64,000 nucleotides of DNA from Streptomyces sp. A3M-1-3. GTDB lineage: Bacteria; Actinomycetota; Actinomycetes; Streptomycetales; Streptomycetaceae. The position numbers and the translations under genes are program-made. Position 1 is the first letter of the stretch, and each line of letters starts with the position of its first letter. The stretch covers positions 30,851 through 94,850 of the forward strand of contig NZ_JANAVP010000028.1 of the NCBI RefSeq assembly GCF_024213665.1, read 5' to 3'. Positions 8,516 through 17,907 of the stretch are shown here, piece by piece. Below the pieces are notes generated by a model. The model saw only the letters and a list, made by a program, of their open reading frames with translations. It did no database searches and was not told the origin of the DNA.

Positions 8516-9593
8516 TGCACCGGGGCAGCCCGGCGGTGTTCCCCTTGCTGATGTCCTCCAGGGACTTCACGGCGTCGTCGATGGTCTTCACCTTGACCAG
8601 GGTGAGGCCGGCGGGGACGTCGGCGGCGGCCGAGGCGCAGTTCTCGGCGGGCATCAGGAAGAACGTGGCGCCCGCGTCGCGCGCGCCCACCGTCTTCATC
8701 CGGATGCCGCCGATGGGCCCGACCTTGCCGCTCTCGTCGATGGTGCCCGTGCCCGCGACGAACTTCCCGCCGGTCAGCTGCCCGGGCGTCAGCTTGTCGA
8801 CAATGCCGAGGGCGAACATCAGGCCGGCGCTGGGGCCGCCGACGTCGGCCAGCTTGATGTCGATGGTGAACGGGAAGGTGTGGTCCGTCCCGGCCTGGAT
8901 CCCGACCATCGCCCGGTCGGCGTCGGGTGCCCTCTCGGTGGTGATGGTGATCTTGTCGTCGCCCACGGGCTCCTTGCCGGCCTTCTCGGCCGCGGCCGCG
9001 TCGGCGGCCGGGACGACGGTGAAGACGACCTTCTCGCCGGGCGTGTGGCGGGTGACGAGCTTGGCCACGTCGGCGGGCTCCTTCACCGGCTTGCCGTCGA
9101 CGGTCTTGATGACGTCACCGGCGTGCAACTTGCCCTCCGCCGGGCTGCCCTTGATCACCGTGGAGACGACGACACGGGTGGAAACCGGGATGCCGAGTTC
9201 CTTGAGGGCGGCCACCTTCGCGCTCTCCTGGGACTGGCTGAACTCCTCGGCGTTCTCCTGGGTCGACTCCTCCTCCGACTTGCCGTCCGGGTAGAGGGTG
9301 TCGTGCGGGACGACCACGTTGTCGTGGGCGAGCCAGCCGTAGACCGCCTCGACGAGGTTCATCCGGTAGTCGGCGCCGGTGACGCGGACGGTCGTCATAT
9401 TGAGGTGACCGGCGGTCGGATAGGTCTTCCGGCCCGAGATCCGAAGCACCGCATCGCCGCGTGCGTCTCCGAGCGTGTTCACCGTCGGCCCCGGAGTCAT
9501 CTCCGCGTACGGCACCTTGATGAGTACACCGGCGCAGAGCAGCGCGATCAGCATCAGAGTGGAAGCGAGCATCGTCGCGGTGCGGCGTGGCAT
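8505..9593 (-). CDS. Membrane-anchored PDZ/Lon-like (S16) serine protease, YlbL type
   Basis: 362 residues: an N-terminal membrane anchor (about 8-27), a PDZ domain in the middle (PVSTRVVVSTVIKGSPAEG then LHAGDVIKTVDGKPV) and a C-terminal Lon-type proteolytic domain. The catalytic Ser is in GGPSAGLMFALG and the Lys in GIRMKTVGARDAG, forming the Ser-Lys dyad. The catalytic domain should lie outside the membrane. The Bacillus relative YlbL and mycobacterial Rv3194c share this layout. It neighbours UPF0182 as in mycobacteria, which suggests a functional link at the envelope. Substrates are unknown. Confidence 0.92.
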   Translation of the reverse strand: MPRRTATMLASTLMLIALLCAGVLIKVPYAEMTPGPTVNTLGDARGDAVLRISGRKTYPTAGHLNMTTVRVTGADYRMNLVEAVYGWLAHDNVVVPHDTLYPDGKSEEESTQENAEEFSQSQESAKVAALKELGIPVSTRVVVSTVIKGSPAEGKLHAGDVIKTVDGKPVKEPADVAKLVTRHTPGEKVVFTVVPAADAAAAEKAGKEPVGDDKITITTERAPDADRAMVGIQAGTDHTFPFTIDIKLADVGGPSAGLMFALGIVDKLTPGQLTGGKFVAGTGTIDESGKVGPIGGIRMKTVGARDAGATFFLMPAENCASAAADVPAGLTLVKVKTIDDAVKSLEDISKGNTAGLPRCSAS

Positions 9594-9664
9594 GGAACGA
9601 CAGTACGGGACGGCTCCGCAGGACCACCCGTGGGGCCGGTCCGTACGGGCACTCGCGGGACGCG

Positions 9665-9835
9665 TCAGACGGCGTCGGAACCGGAGTGTGCCTTCTCCAT
9701 CGCTTCGCGGAACCTCGCATAGCCTGCGAGTTCGGATATGTCACCGGAAGTGCGGTTGCGGGCAGCCCAGCTCGCCCATATCGCAGCACCGATGGCGGCG
9801 AAAAACGGTATCAGCAACCACGCGAGCGATGCCAT
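9665..9835 (-). CDS. Small single-pass membrane protein (56 aa)
   Basis: A short gene of 56 residues starting at ATG 9835 with GGGAGG 5 bases upstream. The N-terminal half is one hydrophobic segment (ASLAWLLIPFFAAIGAAIWA) followed by positive residues (ARNRTSG) and a C-terminal amphipathic part, YARFREAMEKAH. Similar short proteins with a YARFREAME tail occur beside YlbL-type proteases in streptomycetes, from memory. It lies 71 bases upstream of the protease gene on the same strand and may be co-transcribed with it. Confidence 0.72.
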   Translation of the reverse strand: MASLAWLLIPFFAAIGAAIWASWAARNRTSGDISELAGYARFREAMEKAHSGSDAV

Positions 9836-9999
9836 CCCGACCTCCCTACCCTTGAACGACCGCAGCGGATTTGATCAGCAGATTAGTCATCTGCCGGTTC
9901 AACGCTCATGGCAGGGGCCGGGTTACGCAAATCGGACGGCAAGGCGCTACGCGCCGACCCGCCCTCCCGTCGCCCGACCACCACCCCTCAACGACAGCG

Positions 10000-10458
<459 letters not shown>

Positions 10459-10599
10459 ACCGTCCATCGTGCCGTACCCGGCTGACATTGCGGAATAGCC
10501 GATTCGCCGGGGGTGGCGGCCCCCATATGGAGCCTTCTACAGCGGGCTCCCGGCGAGCGGCCGGCCGTACCCGTAGCCGTTAGCCGTAGCCGTGCGCTG

Positions 10600-11730
10600 T
10601 CAGCGCCTGCGCGCCTTGCGGGCTCTGCGTACGACGGCCGCTGCGCCCAGCAGCGCCACGGTCGCGCCCGCCGCGCCGGCCGCTGTGGCGTCCTTGCGGC
10701 CGAGACGGCGTCCCGCGACGGTGTGCCGGCCGGCGACCTCCTCCAGCAGCTCGGCGAGGACCTCCTCATTGGTCCACTGCGGGCGCCAGCCCGCGTCGTG
10801 CAGCCGGCTGACGCTGACCACCCACGGGTGCATCGTGTACGCGAGGTCGCCCGCGGGCGACGGAGTGAGGCCGATGCGGTGCAGCCTGGCAGCGGCGCCG
10901 AGGGCGACGGCGGAGGGCAGCTCCATCCGGCGGATGCCGCTCAGCTCCTCGACCTCCTCCTGCTCCAGCCAGCCGTCGCAGCCGACCGCGAGCTCCCCCT
11001 CGACCTTCTCCAGCGCGGCGTACTCCAGTGCGCTGACCAGGTCCTCGACATGGCAGAACTGCCAGGTGGGACGCGAACCGGCGACCACCAGCAGGCGCGG
11101 GGACTCGAAGTAGCGGGTGAGCGCGGTGTCCGTACCGCCCACCAGGACGGCGGGCCTTACCACCGTGACGTTCAGACCGGGGTGGGCACGGGGTGCCCGG
11201 CGGCCCAGTCTCTCGATCTCCAGCAGGTCGCCTACGCCCGTGGCCTCGGCGGTGGCGCGCAGCTCGGAGTCCTCGGAGAGCGGAATGTCGTTGTCCGCCA
11301 GTGCCCCGTAGACCATCGCGGAGGTGCACAGCACGACCCGGTGGACCCCGACGGCCGCTGCAGCGGTGAGCACGGTCTGGGTGCCGCGCACGTTGTACGC
11401 CGTACGCGCGGCCGGGTCGGTCTCCAGGTCGAGGTCGAGCGCCAGGTGTACGACGACGTCCGCGCCGCGCAGCTTCTCGGCGATCGCCGGATCGCGTACG
11501 TCGAGGATGTGCCAGAGCGCGTCGGCGCACGCACCGCGGCGCTCGTCGACGGCCACCACCTGCTTGACCTCGTCGGATGCGGCGAGGCGCTGAACGAGCA
11601 GCGCACCGACTCCCGAGGCGGCACCGGTGACCGCGACGACGGGGCCGCGGCCGGTCGGCGCTGGGTTGTTTCGCCTCTGGCGAACTTCGGCGCTGTGCGA
11701 TGCGCGAACCTGTGGATCTGGGGAACTCAC
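10600..11730 (-). CDS. NAD-dependent epimerase/dehydratase (extended SDR) family protein
   Basis: A 376-residue protein with an N-terminal Rossmann segment (VVAVTGAASGVGALLVQRL), then LRGADVVVHLALDLD and NVRGTQTVLTAA typical of extended SDRs. The catalytic region reads CTSAMVYGALADNDIPL; Tyr is present but the YxxxK lysine is not obvious, so activity is uncertain. The C-terminus has a hydrophobic Ala-rich stretch (TAAGAAGATVALLGAAAVV) ended by arginines, probably a tail anchor. GTG 11730 has GGAG 7 bases upstream. The substrate is unknown. It is divergent from the zinc-peptidase gene at 11922. Confidence 0.82.
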   Translation of the reverse strand: MSSPDPQVRASHSAEVRQRRNNPAPTGRGPVVAVTGAASGVGALLVQRLAASDEVKQVVAVDERRGACADALWHILDVRDPAIAEKLRGADVVVHLALDLDLETDPAARTAYNVRGTQTVLTAAAAVGVHRVVLCTSAMVYGALADNDIPLSEDSELRATAEATGVGDLLEIERLGRRAPRAHPGLNVTVVRPAVLVGGTDTALTRYFESPRLLVVAGSRPTWQFCHVEDLVSALEYAALEKVEGELAVGCDGWLEQEEVEELSGIRRMELPSAVALGAAARLHRIGLTPSPAGDLAYTMHPWVVSVSRLHDAGWRPQWTNEEVLAELLEEVAGRHTVAGRRLGRKDATAAGAAGATVALLGAAAVVRRARKARRR

Positions 11731-11921
11731 CGGGCGTCTCCAGCGGTTGTCTTCAGTACGTACACGCCGTGACGCGTACGTACCAGGTGGCGTCCATCCT
11801 GCCGCAGGCCACGTGTCCGCGGAGCACCGAGCCCGGAAGCGGGTGTGGTGTCTACGCTGGGTGGTGTTGTCGGGCAATCGCCGTCGACTCCCGTCGGCGG
11901 CCTTACGAGCCGAGGAAACCC

Positions 11922-13310
11922 GTGAGTGACTCCCCATTCGGATTCGGCCTTCCGCCGGAGGAGCCGGAGAACGGCGACGAGGGCAAGAAGAAGGGCAATG
12001 AGGGCGGCCAGGGCGGCCCGGCGAATCCGTTCGGGTTCGGCGGGGCCGGCGGCGCGGACAATCCGTTCGCCGCGATGTTCGGTTCGCTGAACCCGAACGA
12101 CCTGGGTGCGGCCTTCCAGCAGCTCGGCCAGATGCTCAGTTACGAGGGCGGTCCCGTCAACTGGGACATGGCCAAGGACATCGCGCGGCAGACGGTCGCA
12201 CAGGGCGCCTCCAACGGGACCAAGGACGTCAGTGTGGGTCCCGCCGACCGGTCCGCGGTCGAGGAGGCCGTGCGCCTCGCCGACCTGTGGCTGGACAGCG
12301 TGACGTCGCTGCCCTCCGGCTCCGGTTCGGCGGTGGCGTGGAGCCGCGCCGAGTGGGTCGAGGCGACCCTGCCGGTGTGGAAGGACCTGGTCGATCCGGT
12401 CGCCGAGCGCGTCGGTGCGGCCATGGGCGACGTACTGCCCGAGGAGATGCAGGCCATGGCGGGCCCGCTGCTCGGCATGATGCGGTCCATGGGCGGGGCC
12501 ATGTTCGGCCAACAGATCGGGCAGGCCGTGGGCGTGCTCGCGGGCGAGGTGGTCGGCTCGACGGACATCGGGCTGCCGCTGGGGCCGGCCGGCAAGGCCG
12601 CGCTGCTGCCGGTGAACATCGAGGCGCTCGGCAAGGACCTGGGCGTGCCGAAGGACGAGGTGCGGCTGTATCTGGCGCTGCGTGAGGCAGCCCACCAGCG
12701 GCTGTTCGCACATGTGCCGTGGCTGCGCTCGCATCTGTTCGGCGCGGTCGAGGGGTACGCGCGCGGGATCAAGGTCGACACCTCCAAGCTGGAGGACGTC
12801 GTCGGCCAGCTCGACCCGACGCACCCGGAGCAGTTGCAGGACGCCTTGCAGCAGGGCATGTTCCAGCCCGAGGACACCCCGGAGCAGAAGGCTGCGCTGG
12901 CCAGGCTGGAAACGGCGCTGGCGCTGGTGGAGGGCTGGGTGGACGCCGTGGTGCACGAGGCGGCCAAGCCCCGGCTGACGTCCGCCGACGCGCTGCGCGA
13001 GACGCTCCGCAGGCGCCGGGCCTCCGGCGGTCCGGCGGAGCAGACTTTCGCGACGCTGATCGGCCTGGAGCTGCGCCCGCGCAGGCTGCGGGATGCCGCG
13101 CGCCTGTGGGCCTCGCTCACGGACGCGCGCGGTGTGGACGGCCGGGACAACCTGTGGGAGCACCCGGACATGCTGCCGACGGCTTCCGACCTGGACGACC
13201 CGGACGGGTTCGTGCACCGGGAGCAGCTGGACTTCTCGGAGCTGGACAAGATGCTCGGCGAGGCGGCACCGAAGGAAGACCGTGGCGACGAGGGTGACAG
13301 CGAGAAGTGA
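11922..13310 (+). CDS. Zinc-dependent metalloprotease-like protein (DUF2342/TIGR03624 type)
   Basis: 462 residues. The first 50 or so are Gly/Pro/Lys-rich and disordered (PFGFGGAGGADNPF), followed by an all-helical domain with LREAAHQRLFAHVPWLR, a histidine-containing motif, and a second helix AVVHEAAKPRLT. The family is annotated as putative zinc-dependent hydrolase and corresponds to Rv3195-like proteins; no activity is established to my knowledge. GTG 11922 has GAGGA about 5 bases upstream. Its stop overlaps the start of the Nudix gene by 4 bases (GTGA), so the two are translationally coupled. Confidence 0.85.
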   Translation: MSDSPFGFGLPPEEPENGDEGKKKGNEGGQGGPANPFGFGGAGGADNPFAAMFGSLNPNDLGAAFQQLGQMLSYEGGPVNWDMAKDIARQTVAQGASNGTKDVSVGPADRSAVEEAVRLADLWLDSVTSLPSGSGSAVAWSRAEWVEATLPVWKDLVDPVAERVGAAMGDVLPEEMQAMAGPLLGMMRSMGGAMFGQQIGQAVGVLAGEVVGSTDIGLPLGPAGKAALLPVNIEALGKDLGVPKDEVRLYLALREAAHQRLFAHVPWLRSHLFGAVEGYARGIKVDTSKLEDVVGQLDPTHPEQLQDALQQGMFQPEDTPEQKAALARLETALALVEGWVDAVVHEAAKPRLTSADALRETLRRRRASGGPAEQTFATLIGLELRPRRLRDAARLWASLTDARGVDGRDNLWEHPDMLPTASDLDDPDGFVHREQLDFSELDKMLGEAAPKEDRGDEGDSEK

Positions 13311-13846
13311 CCCTGCACGACGACGCCGTTCTCGTACTCAAGAACTACGAGGCACAGGGGCAGCGGGGGCAGCAGGAGCAGCTGCGCCATACGTATCTGG
13401 ACCATCTCTCGGCGCATCCGGACGGGGTGTGGAAGGCCTGCCGGGCCGGGCACATCACGGCGAGCGCGCTCGTGATCGACCCGTCGCGCGGTCGCGTGCT
13501 GCTCACGCTGCACAGGAAGCTGCAGATGTGGCTGCAGATGGGCGGCCACTGCGAGCCGGGGGACGCCACACTCGCGCACGCGGCGCTGCGGGAGGCGACG
13601 GAGGAGTCCGGCGTGCCCGGCCTGACGCTGCTGCCGGGCGGCCCGGTGACACTGGACCGGCATCCGATTCCGGCGCCCTGCAACTGGCACCTGGACGTGC
13701 AGTACGCGGCGCTGGCCCCGGCGGACGCGGTGGAGGCGATCAGCGACGAGTCGCTGGATCTGCGCTGGTTCGCGTACGACGAGGTGGCGGGTGTGGCCGA
13801 CGAGTCGGTCGTACGGCTGCTGGATCGCACCCGCGCCGCGCTCTGA
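13307..13846 (+). CDS. Nudix hydrolase
   Basis: A 179-residue Nudix-fold pyrophosphohydrolase. The Nudix box spans about residues 80-104: GGHCEPGDATL then AALREATEESGV. The REATEESG half, which binds the metal, is complete. The first half uses Asp in place of Glu and has one extra residue before REA. Substrate cannot be told from sequence. GTG 13307 overlaps the stop of the preceding gene by 4 bases. Confidence 0.88.
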   Translation: MTLHDDAVLVLKNYEAQGQRGQQEQLRHTYLDHLSAHPDGVWKACRAGHITASALVIDPSRGRVLLTLHRKLQMWLQMGGHCEPGDATLAHAALREATEESGVPGLTLLPGGPVTLDRHPIPAPCNWHLDVQYAALAPADAVEAISDESLDLRWFAYDEVAGVADESVVRLLDRTRAAL

Positions 13847-13852
13847 GCACAT

Positions 13853-13894
13853 GGGTGAAGGGCGGTGCTCACTGCTGAGCGCCGCCCCTCACCC
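13853..13894. terminator. Terminator between Nudix gene and AIM24 operon
   Basis: Left arm 13853-13871 pairs with 13876-13894 around a 4-base loop, with one mismatch and one wobble in 19 positions. It separates two convergent transcription units. Confidence 0.75.
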
Positions 13895-13901
13895 GTACCC
13901 G

Positions 13902-14657
13902 TCAGTTCCAGGCGTTGTTCTGGTTCTGCGCGTGCGAGCCGTGCTGGCCCATGCCGAACTGGGCGCGGGCGCCCTGGCCGATCTGCGCGTTCTGCGGCGG
14001 CAGCACCTCGCTGGGCTGGACCAGGACGAAGCCCTGCCCGAGAAAGCTGAGCTCCCAGCCCTCGCCGGTGTTGCCACGGCGGCGCCACACTCCGGTGGAG
14101 TGCGTCTGGGCCTGCATCTGCACCCGCAGCGAGGTGGACCAGGCGACGATGGCGTCCGCGTCGACGTTGACGTACTTGTCCGGCGTCACATGCATCATCA
14201 GCGGCTGGCCAGAGGTCATCAGCGCGACCTTGCCCTGCCCGGAGATGTTGAGCTGGTACTTGCCGGAGCCGGAGATTCCGTACTGGCTGTCCACCGCGAT
14301 GACCTCGGTGTTCAGCGTGGAGTCCAGCGCGAGGACATAACTGCTGTCCACGGTCATTCCCTCGCGGACCACGTCCACGACATGGACGTACTGCGCGAGG
14401 TTGGCGAGGTAGACGGTGCCCTGGCCGGAGCAGCGCATCAGGTCCAGGCCCTCACCGGTGCTCGCGCGGGCGCGGCGCTGGCAGCTCGACTGGTACTCGC
14501 CGTCGAAGTCGATGAGCCCCTGGTAGGCGACCATCGCGCCCTTGCGGGCGAGGACGTCGTCCTGGCCGGTCAGGGAGACCCGCAGGAGCTGCGGGTTCTG
14601 CACGACATAGCGGTCCTGGGACTGCTGTTCCGTGTTGCTGAAAAGTGCGCTCTGCAT
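13902..14657 (-). CDS. AIM24 family protein (third gene of operon)
   Basis: A 251-residue all-beta protein of the AIM24 family (TRAP-like fold). Marks include VLARKGAMVAYQG, LMRCSGQGTVYLA, GKYQLNISGQGKVALMT and the terminal GQGFVLVQPSEVLPP. The C-terminal 30 residues are Gln/Asn/Gly-rich. It starts 18 bases after the previous AIM24 gene and belongs with it and the TerD-AIM24 fusion in one operon. Bacterial AIM24 proteins are often linked to tellurite-resistance-type gene sets; the biochemical role is unknown. Confidence 0.85.
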   Translation of the reverse strand: MQSALFSNTEQQSQDRYVVQNPQLLRVSLTGQDDVLARKGAMVAYQGLIDFDGEYQSSCQRRARASTGEGLDLMRCSGQGTVYLANLAQYVHVVDVVREGMTVDSSYVLALDSTLNTEVIAVDSQYGISGSGKYQLNISGQGKVALMTSGQPLMMHVTPDKYVNVDADAIVAWSTSLRVQMQAQTHSTGVWRRRGNTGEGWELSFLGQGFVLVQPSEVLPPQNAQIGQGARAQFGMGQHGSHAQNQNNAWN

Positions 14658-14674
14658 GGTGTCTTCGCTCCCCC

Positions 14675-15355
14675 TCAGCCCCGGGCCCGAAGGCGGTCGG
14701 TGCTGTCCTCGCTCGGCTGTACGACGACGATCCCCTGGCCGGAGAAGGCCATCTGGTACGCCTCGCCGCTGCCCCGGCCGATCACCGAGGAGGCCTTGAA
14801 GCTGCGCTTGCCCTTCACCTTGAGGTTCGGGGACCAGGCGACGAGTGCGTCCGGGTCGACGTACGTCTCGTCGTCGCCGCGTCCGCAGTCGACGACGATC
14901 GGCGTGCCGCGGGAGGTCAGGGCGACCCATCCCGTGCCCGCGATCTCGACGTTGAACAGGCCCTGTCCGGCGAACTTGGCCAGGCCCTTCACCTTCTCCA
15001 CGCCCCACTGGAGGTGCGCGTCGAAGGCGAGGACGTTGGTGCCGTTGACCGAGAGCGAGTCGTTGTTGAGGTTGATGACGACGACGTCGGCGCCGTAGTC
15101 GGCGAGGTAGAGCAGGCCGTCGCCGGTGCACTTCATGATCGGCGCACCTTCGCCGGTCACCCACTGCGCGGCCATCTGCCGTACGGCGGGCGGGTTCGGC
15201 TCGTACTGGATGAAGCCCTCGTACGCCACCATCGAGCCGGTGCGCGCGAAGAGGTCCTGGCCGCTCTGCATGGCGACCTTGAGCATGCTGCGGCCGTGGT
15301 TCTCCATACGGGCCACGACCGGGGTCGGGGCGTAGCCCGCGAGTTGCTGGTTCAT
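14675..15355 (-). CDS. AIM24 family protein (second gene of operon)
   Basis: 226 residues with the same fold as its neighbours: LFARTGSMVAYEG, IMKCTGDGLLYLAD, GLFNVEIAGTGWVALTS and MAFSGQGIVVVQPSED. ATG 15355 has GGGAG 6 bases upstream and lies 11 bases after the stop of the TerD-AIM24 gene, so the three genes are probably translated from one message. Confidence 0.87.
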   Translation of the reverse strand: MNQQLAGYAPTPVVARMENHGRSMLKVAMQSGQDLFARTGSMVAYEGFIQYEPNPPAVRQMAAQWVTGEGAPIMKCTGDGLLYLADYGADVVVINLNNDSLSVNGTNVLAFDAHLQWGVEKVKGLAKFAGQGLFNVEIAGTGWVALTSRGTPIVVDCGRGDDETYVDPDALVAWSPNLKVKGKRSFKASSVIGRGSGEAYQMAFSGQGIVVVQPSEDSTDRLRARG

Positions 15356-15366
15356 GACGGGCTCCC

Positions 15367-16995
15367 TCAGACCTCGTAGGGCTGGACGACGATGAAGTTG
15401 CCTGGGGCACCGCGGAACTGGAGGTTCACGGTCTCGCCGCTGTGGCCCGGGTATGCGTTGCGGCGCAGCCGCACCTGGCTGGAGAGGATCACCTGCGAGG
15501 CGGACGACCAGGCGACGATGGCGTTGCTGTCAGCGAACGTCGTCGGGGTGACCGGCAGGACCACCGGAACGCCGTGCGTCTTGACGACGACCGTGCCGGT
15601 GCCCTGGAACTGCATGGTGAACAGGGCGCCGCCGGGGATGCCGTGGCCCTCGATCCTGCGGACCTCGTGCTGCAGCGACTCGTCGAACGCGAGGACGTTC
15701 TCCGCGGAGACGCAGATTCCGTCACCCTGGAGCTCGATCGAGTGCAGGTGCGCGCCGCCCTCGGCGAGAAACACCTGGCCGCGGCCGGTGCAGCGCATCA
15801 GCTGCATCTCCTGGCCGGTGTTGTTGCCGACGATGCGGCCGGCGAAGCCGGCGCTCTTGTAGCTGAAGTCGACCTTGCCCTGGTACAACACCATGCTGCC
15901 CTGGCGGGCGAGGACGGCGGTGCCGCCCATCGCCAGGTCCACGCGCATCAACTGCTGGTTCTGCGGCGTCCAGCGGGAGCCGGTCGCGGCTTCCCTGTAC
16001 GGCTGCAGGGCCGCCTGGAGTCCGGCGCCGGTCTGCGGGACGGCCTGGGGCATACCTGGGGGCATGCCCTGGGGCTGTCCGTACGCACCGGGCACCTGGC
16101 CCGGGACCTGGCCGAACTGCGGCTGCTGGGGCGGCTGTCCGTACTGCTGCGGCGGCGCGGGCGGCTGGCCGTACGGCGCGGGCGCCGGGGCCTGCCCGGG
16201 GACCTGGCCGAACTGCGGCTGCTGGGGCGGCTGTCCGTACGGCGCAGGGGCGGCCGGCGAGGCCGTAGGAGCGGCCATCGTCGGGGCCGTGTGCATCTGC
16301 GGAGCGGCGGGCTGCGGCCCCTGCGGGGCGGCCGGCGCGCCGAACGACGGGGCCGGCTGCGGCGCCTGGGGCGCGGCCGGGGCGCCGAAGGACGGTGCGG
16401 GCGCGGCGGCCTGCGGCGGCGGTGCGAACGACGGGGCGCCGGCCTGCGGCTGCGCCGCCGGCTGGTCCTCGGCGACCTCGCCGCCGAAGTTCCTCAGCAG
16501 CGCGTCGAGCCCGCCGTCGAAGCCCTGGCCGACGGCGGCGAAACGCCACACGTCCTTCAGGTAGAAGTCACCGAGCATGACCGCGCGCTCGGTGGTGAAC
16601 TCCGAGCCGGTGAAGGCATACCTGACGACCTCTTCGCCACCCGCGACGATACGGATGTAGCCGGGGCCGACCTGCGACATCTGTCCCGCGCCGTCGAGCG
16701 TCGCGGTGAAGGAGAGCTTGTGGATGTTCGCGGGTACACGGTCCAGGGTGACGCGGAAGGACTCGGTGTCACCGGACTGCGCGCCCAGCTGCTGAATGGA
16801 CTCTTCCGGCGACTTCGGCTGGTTGAAGAAGATGAAATACCGGTCGTCCGACAGCTGCTCATTCGCATCGAGACCGAAGCAGCTGATGTCGAACGTCAGC
16901 CCGGGTCCGGCGATCTGCACACCTACGTACAGATCCGTCCCTGCTGTGAGGTCACTGACTTTGGCCTTGTGGCCGCGTTGGAATTCCCTGGCCAT
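15367..16995 (-). CDS. TerD-domain / AIM24-domain fusion protein
   Basis: 542 residues in three parts: an N-terminal TerD domain (about 1-180, with LYVGVQIAGPGLTFDISCFGLD, DDRYFIFFNQPKSPE and VMLGDFYLKDVWRFAAVGQGF), a linker of about 145 residues rich in Pro, Gln and Ala with repeated GQPPQQPQFGQVPGQ units, and a C-terminal AIM24 domain (VLARQGSMVLYQG, LMRCTGRGQVFLAEGG, FMVVQPYEV-like end FIVVQPYEV). TerD domains bind calcium and are linked to tellurite, phage and envelope stress. It is the first gene of a three-gene operon. Confidence 0.92.
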   Translation of the reverse strand: MAREFQRGHKAKVSDLTAGTDLYVGVQIAGPGLTFDISCFGLDANEQLSDDRYFIFFNQPKSPEESIQQLGAQSGDTESFRVTLDRVPANIHKLSFTATLDGAGQMSQVGPGYIRIVAGGEEVVRYAFTGSEFTTERAVMLGDFYLKDVWRFAAVGQGFDGGLDALLRNFGGEVAEDQPAAQPQAGAPSFAPPPQAAAPAPSFGAPAAPQAPQPAPSFGAPAAPQGPQPAAPQMHTAPTMAAPTASPAAPAPYGQPPQQPQFGQVPGQAPAPAPYGQPPAPPQQYGQPPQQPQFGQVPGQVPGAYGQPQGMPPGMPQAVPQTGAGLQAALQPYREAATGSRWTPQNQQLMRVDLAMGGTAVLARQGSMVLYQGKVDFSYKSAGFAGRIVGNNTGQEMQLMRCTGRGQVFLAEGGAHLHSIELQGDGICVSAENVLAFDESLQHEVRRIEGHGIPGGALFTMQFQGTGTVVVKTHGVPVVLPVTPTTFADSNAIVAWSSASQVILSSQVRLRRNAYPGHSGETVNLQFRGAPGNFIVVQPYEV

Positions 16996-17100
16996 GCGTA
17001 ACGACGTCCCCCATCCCGAACGTGAATGCGTCGCGCCAGGCTAACCGCTGAACGCGACGTTGAGCGATGTCGGTACAGACCCGGTACAGATCACTTTGTG

Positions 17101-17697
17101 TCACTCGCTGCGCGCGGCGGGCAGGTGCGGCAACCGGTCGGCGGCCACCACTCCTTCGAGGTATCCGCGGGCCCGTTCGGTGCGCGGATAAGCCTCCAGC
17201 AGCCGCCAGAAGCGCGGGCCGTGTCCGGGAACCAGGAGGTGGGCAAGTTCGTGGAGGAGTACGTAGTCGACGACGTACTCGGGCATGCCCTGCAGCCGGT
17301 GCGAGAGGCGGATACTGCCTTCCGCCGGAGTGCAGGAGCCCCAGCGGGTGTTCTGGTTGGTGACCCAGCGGACCGACGTGGGCCTGGCCCGGTCCTCGAA
17401 ATACTGGCCCGACAAGCGCTCGGCGCGCTCGGTCAGTTCGGAGTCTCCGAGGATCCGCTTGCTCTCCTGGGCCGCGAGCTTGTCGAGCATCACGGTCACC
17501 CAGCGACGCTCCTCCGCCTCGGACATCCGGGCGGGAATGAGGACGATCGTGCGATCGCCCTCACGGTAGGCGGAGACCGTCCTGCTGCGCCGCGCGCTCC
17601 TGCGGACCTCGACCGCGCTCGCCCCCGGGCCGCGTGGCGGCTGGCTGGTCATGCTGCGCTTCGGGCTTGTGGCGCGGTGCAGTGGGTCGGCGGGCAC
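17101..17697 (-). CDS. YgjP-like (M48/WLM clan) metallopeptidase domain protein
   Basis: 198 residues with the zinc motif HELAHLLVPGHGPRFW, where the two His and Glu of HExxH are present and a third His follows. Before it stands NQNTRWGSCTPAEGSIRLSHRL, the signature of the YgjP-like/DUF45 family. The start is uncertain between GTG 17697 and ATG 17652; neither has a clear ribosome site. Substrates are unknown. It is divergent from the ThiF-like gene. Confidence 0.87.
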   Translation of the reverse strand: MPADPLHRATSPKRSMTSQPPRGPGASAVEVRRSARRSRTVSAYREGDRTIVLIPARMSEAEERRWVTVMLDKLAAQESKRILGDSELTERAERLSGQYFEDRARPTSVRWVTNQNTRWGSCTPAEGSIRLSHRLQGMPEYVVDYVLLHELAHLLVPGHGPRFWRLLEAYPRTERARGYLEGVVAADRLPHLPAARSE

Positions 17698-17907
17698 GCC
17701 ACGACGTTACCCGCTGTCAGTTGTTGAAGTCCCGCCCCCGTGATGGTTCCGACATGATCCACTCCGCGAGGTGCACCATTTGAACGACTAATGCCCCCTG
17801 CCTGTGGACAACTATCTGCGACGGTCGCCTTGCGCGGGCATTCTGACTGCACCGACAACGGGGGTTCCGGGAGAGATCCGGAAACAGATCGGGGACAGGG
17901 GGCACAG

